Shown here in pieces: positions 8,598-12,784 of a stretch of DNA of 12,784 bases (position 1 is the first letter of the stretch; every line of letters starts with the position of its first letter). The DNA is taken from assembly GCF_041583835.1 (NCBI RefSeq), contig NZ_JBFHFC010000036.1, forward strand, positions 1 through 12,784, written 5' to 3'. The position numbers were made by a program, and so were the translations under genes. Below the pieces are notes generated by a model. That model had not been told where the DNA came from, did not search any database, and saw nothing but the letters and a program-made list of their open reading frames with translations. This DNA is from Thiomicrorhabdus sp041583835 (GTDB lineage: Bacteria; Pseudomonadota; Gammaproteobacteria; Thiomicrospirales; Thiomicrospiraceae).

Positions 8598-9500
8598 ATG
8601 CCGACAGCCCAACATTTCAAACATCCGGTCACAACCGCGCAAAGTGCAATCGACGCACTGGCGGAATGCACAGGACTGTCCAAAGCGGAACTTAAAGCCT
8701 GTTTCAGCAAAGGCGCGGTGTGGCTGACGCAAGGCAAACAGAAACCTGCCAGACTGCGTCGCGTCAAAAAGAACCTGAATGTCGGCGACCTCATCGAACT
8801 CTATTACAATCCCGCCGTTTTGCAGGAGGATGCGACCGCTCCGACGTTAATGCTGGATCAACAGCAATACAGTATCTGGTTCAAACCGCGCGGCATGTTG
8901 TCGCAAGGTTCCAAATGGGGCGACCACACTGCACTCTACCGCTGGGTGGAAATGAACTATCGGGCGGAAAACGAAACCGCTCCGCGTCAGGCCTGGATCA
9001 CGCACCGACTGGATCGCGCCACCGCCGGTTTGCAGATTCTGGCGCACACTAAAAAGCTGGCACAAACCCTGACACACCTATTTGAACAACATCAAATCCA
9101 CAAACAGTATCAGGCGATCGTTCACGGCGAATTTCCTGCCGAAGTCCAAAGCTACCGTACGCCGATCGACGACAAACCGGCGACCACCCATGTGCAACGT
9201 CTGCAGTACGAACCCGACCGCAATATCTCGCAAGTTCGGGTCACCATCGAAAGCGGACGTAAACACCAGATCCGCAAACATCTTTCGCAGGCCGGTTTTC
9301 CGATTGTCGGCGACCGTTTATACGGTGACGAAAGCCTCGATGCAGCGTTGCGTATCGAGCAACGCCCCGACCTGCAACTGACCGCTTACCGTTTGCAATT
9401 CACCTGCCCGATCAACGGCGAGCCGATCGAAATCGAACTGTCCGACGAACAACTCGACTTGTTGCAATTGACGCACAACACAATACCAGAGCCGGGTTAG
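8598..9500 (+). CDS. RluA-family RNA pseudouridine synthase
   Basis: The product is 300 residues. An S4-like N-terminal segment (about 14-68, ending VGDLIELYY) precedes the catalytic domain. That domain has FKPRGMLSQGS 95-105, the signature HRLDRATAGL 136-145 with catalytic aspartate D139, KQYQAIVHG 169-177, SGRKHQIRKHL 219-229 and GDRLYG 238-243. The family isomerises uridine to pseudouridine in rRNA or tRNA; the target site here cannot be told from sequence. I chose the ATG at 8598 because AGGA lies four bases upstream and a promoter sits at 8538-8566; the frame is open further upstream to 8505 but that stretch lacks family similarity. The TAG stop is followed, in the same frame, by a HIRAN protein beginning one codon later. 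Confidence 0.92.
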   Translation: MPTAQHFKHPVTTAQSAIDALAECTGLSKAELKACFSKGAVWLTQGKQKPARLRRVKKNLNVGDLIELYYNPAVLQEDATAPTLMLDQQQYSIWFKPRGMLSQGSKWGDHTALYRWVEMNYRAENETAPRQAWITHRLDRATAGLQILAHTKKLAQTLTHLFEQHQIHKQYQAIVHGEFPAEVQSYRTPIDDKPATTHVQRLQYEPDRNISQVRVTIESGRKHQIRKHLSQAGFPIVGDRLYGDESLDAALRIEQRPDLQLTAYRLQFTCPINGEPIEIELSDEQLDLLQLTHNTIPEPG

Positions 9501-9503
9501 CCA

Positions 9504-9947
9504 TTGCGCCGCCAGTACCGTTTTCCCATCAAAGGCAGCTATTACTATTCTGCCGACCAGGCCTTTCAACAAGGACTGTTGTTTGTGGGACAAACCCTGC
9601 AATTCAAACTGGAACCGGTCAATGCGCACGATTCTCACGCCATGCAAATCATGGTTAATCCGCAGCCGGAAGACGGTTACCTGCTTGGTTATCTGCCGCG
9701 TCAGCTTGCGCTATACTGGCAGCCAATATTGAAAGACAAATTACAAAACGCCCCCGACAACACTCGGCTGACACTCTGCAAATCAATCGCCAAAGGCAAG
9801 CTGCTGCGTCTGGAATGCGCATGTGAACTGGAACTTAACTGGCTGCAACACCTGCACTTTCTCTGGCTGTGTTTCTGGATTCGTCAAACCCATCGCCTCA
9901 AATTTTGGCGCCCGACTCGACAAAACCCACATTCGCACCCCGATTGA
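9504..9947 (+). CDS. Small HIRAN-domain protein
   Basis: A protein of 147 residues. Residues about 8-75 match the HIRAN pattern: a glycine/hydrophobic start (GLLFVGQ 24-30), then LEPVNAHDSHAMQI 36-49 with the conserved E, N, D and A, and LGYLPRQLA 61-69. HIRAN domains are known from HLTF/Rad5-type remodellers, where they bind DNA 3' ends, and also occur alone in bacteria. The C-terminal 40 residues are rich in W, H and L (110-136) and are unrecognised. The only plausible independent start is TTG at 9504, four bases after the TAG of the pseudouridine synthase and in the same frame; no other start codon occurs before the domain and no strong ribosome site is seen. Translation probably depends on termination-reinitiation or on TAG readthrough. 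The neighbouring helicase-nuclease and exonuclease genes fit a DNA-end role, but this is inference. Confidence 0.75.
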   Translation: MRRQYRFPIKGSYYYSADQAFQQGLLFVGQTLQFKLEPVNAHDSHAMQIMVNPQPEDGYLLGYLPRQLALYWQPILKDKLQNAPDNTRLTLCKSIAKGKLLRLECACELELNWLQHLHFLWLCFWIRQTHRLKFWRPTRQNPHSHPD

Positions 9948-9959
9948 TTTTTCGCTCTG

Positions 9960-9988
9960 TTAAAATCTTCGCATTACACTCTTTAAAT
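9960..9988 (+). promoter_or_regulatory. Weak possible promoter for the DEDDh exonuclease
   Basis: TTAAAA at 9960-9965 and TTAAAT at 9983-9988 are spaced by 17 bases in an AT-rich patch between the HIRAN stop and the exonuclease start. Each matches consensus at about four of six positions. Read-through from the upstream genes is equally possible. Confidence 0.25.
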
Positions 9989-10010
9989 TTAACTTTCCGT
10001 CGGGAACTTT

Positions 10011-10898
10011 ATGAACTCAAACACCCTTAATCTGGAACAATGCGCCCAACAACTGCAACAGTCTGACGACTATCAAGTCTTGCGCAAACTGCAACCGCTC
10101 AACCAATTCAACGTGCCCAATCCGGCCGCGACCACACACAAGGTCTGCATCATCGATACCGAAACCACGGGCTTGGATACCGACGTTTGCGAGATCATCG
10201 AATTGGGTTACCAGATTGTCGAGTTCGATTCCGAAGGCCATTTTTACCGAGTGCTGTCGGCACAGAACTTCCTGAATGAACCCAAAGGCGAAATCACACC
10301 CGAAGTCACCCAAGTGACCGGGCTGACTATGGAAGACGTCAAAGGCCACAGCATTCCGTGGCAACAAATAGAACAGGAACTGGCGGACGTGCAACTGTGC
10401 GTGGCGCACAATGCCGGATTCGACCGCCCGGTGGTGGAGCGTTACAGCGAAACCTTCGTGAATAAAATCTGGGGTTGCTCGGTGATGCAAATCGACTGGT
10501 TGAATCTGGCCGATGTCGGTTCACGCAGTCAGGAATTTTTATGCTGGAAAATCGGTCAGTTCTTCTACGGCGCTCACCGCGCGCTGGACGACGTACAGGC
10601 TTTGACCCAACTGCTGTCGATGCCGATTTCCGATGCTCAGAAACCGGCATTCCACTTTTTATTGAAAGCGGTACGTGTCAGCAAATCGCTCATTAAAGCC
10701 ACCGGCGCACCGTTCGATATCAAAGACGACCTGCGCAGCCGCGGATACCGCTGGAATGTCGGCGAACGCGTCTGGCAGAAAGTGATCGACGATTCCGACC
10801 TGCAAGACGAACTCGCCTGGCTGATCGACCACAACACCCCGAACCCGAACGTCACCAAACTCAAAGCAACCGACAGCTTCTCGGTGCGCGCGCGATAA
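10011..10898 (+). CDS. DnaQ-like DEDDh 3'-5' exonuclease with C-terminal accessory domain
   Basis: A protein of 295 residues. The exonuclease domain spans about 44-205. It shows IDTETTGL 48-55 (catalytic D49 and E51), EIIELG 61-66, VTGLT 102-106, AHNAGFDRP 132-140 (D138) and AHRALDD 188-194 (H189, D194). This is the full DEDDh set of the proofreading epsilon family. The C-terminal part, about 215-275, carries GAPFDIKDDLRSRGYRW and LAWLIDHN. It resembles a small module seen in some bacterial exonucleases of this type, where the aromatic and basic residues may bind nucleic acid. The protein is longer than E. coli DnaQ (243 residues) and lacks an obvious clamp-binding tail, so it is probably an accessory repair nuclease and not the replicative proofreading subunit. 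ATG at 10011 has only GGGA upstream. It is the last core-composition gene before the AT-rich region. Confidence 0.9.
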   Translation: MNSNTLNLEQCAQQLQQSDDYQVLRKLQPLNQFNVPNPAATTHKVCIIDTETTGLDTDVCEIIELGYQIVEFDSEGHFYRVLSAQNFLNEPKGEITPEVTQVTGLTMEDVKGHSIPWQQIEQELADVQLCVAHNAGFDRPVVERYSETFVNKIWGCSVMQIDWLNLADVGSRSQEFLCWKIGQFFYGAHRALDDVQALTQLLSMPISDAQKPAFHFLLKAVRVSKSLIKATGAPFDIKDDLRSRGYRWNVGERVWQKVIDDSDLQDELAWLIDHNTPNPNVTKLKATDSFSVRAR

Positions 10899-10947
10899 GA
10901 GTTAAAAGATGATTCAAAACCTCGAAAACTGTGTAGTTCCGTATTCC

Positions 10948-10964
10948 AAGCTATAAATTAGCTT
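10948..10964. repeat. Perfect short palindrome near the start of the AT-rich region
   Basis: AAGCTA at 10948-10953 and TAGCTT at 10959-10964 are perfect inverted arms around TAAAT. It overlaps the -35 position of a tentative promoter at 10958-10986, so it could be an operator. It is short enough to be chance. Confidence 0.4.
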
Positions 10965-10986
10965 AAATATGGTATAACTAGATAAT
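10958..10986 (+). promoter_or_regulatory. Tentative promoter of the caspase-like/DUF4062 gene pair
   Basis: GATAAT at 10981-10986 is a good -10 (five of six), with TTAGCT at 10958-10963 as a weak -35 at 17-base spacing. TATAAC at 10973-10978 is an alternative -10. The region is AT-rich, which raises the chance of a false hit. Confidence 0.3.
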
Positions 10987-11008
10987 CTTAGGCCTGATTA
11001 CCATACCA
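10970..11008 (+). repeat. Nested inverted repeats in the leader of the caspase-like gene
   Basis: TGGTAT at 10970-10975 pairs with ATACCA at 11003-11008. Inside it, TAATC at 10983-10987 pairs with GATTA at 10996-11000, and the loop holds the palindrome AGGCCT at 10990-10995. The internal spacing is unequal (7 and 2 bases), so an RNA stem would carry a bulge. It may be an operator or a leader hairpin. Confidence 0.35.
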
Positions 11009-11023
11009 ATTAAATTGAAAATT

Positions 11024-11911
11024 ATGAGAAAAATTGGATTTAAAGCCCACGGGTTCATAATTTTTGACTTTGTACCCGAAAATGAACTACAAACAGGTAT
11101 TCAACTTTATAATAATTTACGTGACTTTATCAATATAGAAAGTTCTGATCTTTTTTGCGAGAAATATAGATGCCAAAATAAAACAGACTTTTTACAAATC
11201 CTTAACAAACTTAAGCAAAGAGTCAAAGAAAAAAAAGAAATTCCATACATTCATATTGAAGGGCATTCAACAAAAAAAGAATTGAAGTTACTAGACAACT
11301 CAAGAATAGAATGGTCTGAAATTTTCGGCCACTTTCGTGAAATAAATATTTTAGCCCAAAATAACCTTTTTTTTTCTAGTGGTGCCTGTGAGGCGGCTCA
11401 TTCATTCAAATCTTCCAGCATAAAAAAAGCATGCCCAATATTCGGTTTACTCGCACCTGAAAAGAAAGTATCCGCAGGTGAAGCTATAGATGGTTTTATT
11501 GAATTTTTTAGGAGTCTAATTTCAAGTGATTCCCTAAGTGATGCACTTAATAATTTTTCTAATTCAACTGATAGTCAAAAGTTCTCTTTAATTTTTTCAT
11601 CAGAGATATTCAAAAGTGCGGCATGCAACTACATTAGAGAAAACTGTATGGGGCAAGGTCGTAACAAACGACTTGAACGATTGCTAACAGAAGCTAAAGA
11701 AAAAAAACCCGACGAACCAATACGAAAACTCAGAAAAGCACTTAAAAAAGAGCTTTATGGCCCGCAAGCTCTGCATCTAAAAAAATTACATGATACTTTC
11801 TTAATTATTGATATATTTCCTAATAACGCTCAACGATTTATTTTTCATGCAGTCAAATTCGAAAAAGCTGTAAGAGATGGAAATATCAAATGTTTACCAC
11901 AAAAGAGCTAA
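11024..11911 (+). CDS. Stand-alone caspase/CHAT-like cysteine hydrolase (putative defence effector)
   Basis: A protein of 295 residues from the ATG at 11024; a TTG nine bases earlier is the alternative, and neither has a clear ribosome site. I recognise no named family by sequence alone, but the layout is that of clan CD peptidases. The strand YIHIEGHS 75-82 ends in the candidate catalytic H81, and NNLFFSSGACEAAHSF 113-128 carries the candidate nucleophile C122. After these come IFGLLAPEKKVSAGEAIDGF and FFRSLISSDSLSDAL (about 139-174), like the closing helices of CHAT domains. Residues 211-255 are basic and helical. No signal peptide, membrane segment, TPR or NTPase domain is visible, so the sensor is presumably another protein. 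Base composition is far more AT-rich than its left neighbours: hand counts of single 60-base lines give 16 G+C at 11221-11280 against 37 at 10561-10620. The next gene starts 43 bases downstream and probably shares its transcript. Confidence 0.7.
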   Translation: MRKIGFKAHGFIIFDFVPENELQTGIQLYNNLRDFINIESSDLFCEKYRCQNKTDFLQILNKLKQRVKEKKEIPYIHIEGHSTKKELKLLDNSRIEWSEIFGHFREINILAQNNLFFSSGACEAAHSFKSSSIKKACPIFGLLAPEKKVSAGEAIDGFIEFFRSLISSDSLSDALNNFSNSTDSQKFSLIFSSEIFKSAACNYIRENCMGQGRNKRLERLLTEAKEKKPDEPIRKLRKALKKELYGPQALHLKKLHDTFLIIDIFPNNAQRFIFHAVKFEKAVRDGNIKCLPQKS

Positions 11912-11954
11912 ATACTATTCTTTATAAATTACCCTTTGAGAATGTTGAATATTT

Positions 11955-12784
11955 ATGGCAAGACAAGAAGTAGTATTACAAGTATTCGTAGCATCGCCAG
12001 GAGATGTCTTAGCAGAAAGAGAAATCCTGGAATCAATAATCCATGAGTTGAACAGGAGCTGGAGTAGAACTCTAAATTTACGTTTAGAATTAATTCGTTG
12101 GGAAACTGATGTTGTTCCGGGCTTCGGGAACTACCCCCAAGAAGTTATCAATAAACAAATTCGCAATAACTATGATGTATTTATTGGAATTTTTTGGGGA
12201 CGAATAGGTACCGAAACTAAAAAAGCAGACTCAGGAACAATAGAAGAATTTGAAACCGCTTACTCTAAATTCAAAGATGATCCTGACTCTATTGAAATAC
12301 TTATATACTTTAAAGATGCGCCATTATCGCCATCTAAAATAGATTCTTACCAACTATCTAAATTACAAGATTTTAAATCCCGACTTGGTGAACGTGGAGG
12401 ATTATATTGGGAGTTCGATACTGAAAATGACTTTGAAAGCACTTTACGATCTCATTTGAGTGCTCTAGCCCAAAAATGGGCTCAAAAACTAAATACTGAA
12501 ACATCCGTGTTATTTACAACCGAAAAGAAAGCCGATCTTATTGTCAACGAAGAAGAAAATGATGATGATTATGGCTTTTTAGATTACCTAGAGGCTTTTG
12601 AAACTTTAAATCTTGACATGTGCTCCGCTTTAGAACATATGTCTGAAGCAACACAGAATATAGGCCAAAATTTAGAAAAGCGAACAGCTGAAATGAATGA
12701 AATAGGGGAAGTTCATGATAAAGCAACTCTCTCTAAAGCCAAAAAAGTTCTAAAGCTATCATCAGAAGACCTAGAACGTTATGC
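11955..12784 (+). CDS. DUF4062 (TIR-like) protein, 3' end outside window
   Basis: The frame is open for 276 codons from the ATG at 11955 to the right edge, so the gene is incomplete; an in-frame TGA at 11946 makes this ATG the natural start. Residues 7 to about 105 match DUF4062: LQVFVASPGDVLAERE 8-23, then LIRWETDVVPGFG, the strand YDVFIGIFWGRIGTET 73-88 and SGTIEEFETAY 93-103. A further strand, EILIYFK, follows at 114-120, and the domain seems to end near 155. I infer a TIR/nucleotide-processing-like fold, in which E98 or E99 would be the equivalent of the TIR glutamate. Residues 180-210 form a charged linker with NEEENDDD, and 210-276 look helical. DUF4062 domains often sit at the N-terminus of larger proteins with NTPase or repeat domains; whether that holds here is not visible. 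It shares the AT-rich composition of the caspase-like gene 43 bases upstream. Confidence 0.8.
   Translation, partial: MARQEVVLQVFVASPGDVLAEREILESIIHELNRSWSRTLNLRLELIRWETDVVPGFGNYPQEVINKQIRNNYDVFIGIFWGRIGTETKKADSGTIEEFETAYSKFKDDPDSIEILIYFKDAPLSPSKIDSYQLSKLQDFKSRLGERGGLYWEFDTENDFESTLRSHLSALAQKWAQKLNTETSVLFTTEKKADLIVNEEENDDDYGFLDYLEAFETLNLDMCSALEHMSEATQNIGQNLEKRTAEMNEIGEVHDKATLSKAKKVLKLSSEDLERY

Noticed and set aside
10017..10490. Open frame of 157 codons opposite the exonuclease gene
   Set aside because: Antisense to the conserved exonuclease motifs, with no recognisable domain.
11015..11017. TTG at 11015 as the start of the caspase-like gene
   Set aside because: An ATG follows nine bases later in the same frame, and the three extra residues add nothing; the TTG cannot be excluded because neither has a clear ribosome site.
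10899..11023. Attachment site or mobile element end at the composition boundary
   Set aside because: No tRNA fragment, integrase, terminal inverted repeat with transposase or matching direct repeat is visible in the window.
12544..12726. 60-codon frame on the - strand within the DUF4062 gene
   Set aside because: Antisense to a long open coding frame with consistent composition; no ribosome site or domain.

Overview
The window looks like a gammaproteobacterial chromosome. It holds a c-di-GMP signalling protein, an AddA/AddB-type helicase-nuclease pair of the kind found in beta- and gammaproteobacteria, a YgjP-like metalloprotease, an RluA-family pseudouridine synthase, a HIRAN protein and a DnaQ-like exonuclease. 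I suspect a Thiomicrospira/Hydrogenovibrio-like sulfur oxidiser, but that is a guess from overall protein flavour.

Left part, 1-8381. A GGDEF-EAL protein enters from the left edge on the + strand and ends at a clear intrinsic terminator (1013-1037). The next three genes lie on the - strand, in transcription order: a YgjP-like zinc metallopeptidase, an AddB-like nuclease scaffold and an AddA/RecB-like helicase-nuclease. The last two overlap by 4 bases (ATGA) and should be translationally coupled. They probably form a dimer that processes double-strand DNA ends. The AddB-like subunit keeps its nuclease motif but appears to have lost three of the four cysteines expected to hold an iron-sulfur cluster.

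Middle part, 8382-10898. A divergent promoter region separates the YgjP-like gene from a + strand run: an RluA-type pseudouridine synthase, a small HIRAN protein that follows in the same reading frame after one TAG stop, and a DEDDh exonuclease with a C-terminal accessory domain. These are core-like genes of ordinary, fairly GC-rich composition.

Right part, 10899-12784. Composition changes sharply to AT-rich just after the exonuclease gene. Two + strand genes 43 bases apart follow. The first encodes a stand-alone caspase/CHAT-like cysteine hydrolase with a visible His/Cys dyad. The second is cut by the right edge and encodes an N-terminal DUF4062 domain, which looks TIR-like, followed by an acidic linker and a helical region. 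The likely protease plus TIR-like pairing, the foreign composition and the position beside a core gene suggest a horizontally acquired conflict or anti-phage module. This is the most interesting part of the window. Its right half lies outside, so its full gene content is unknown.

No tRNA, rRNA, CRISPR array, insertion sequence or replication origin was seen. No gene-free stretch exceeds 300 bases; the longest is the 216-base divergent region at 8382-8597.
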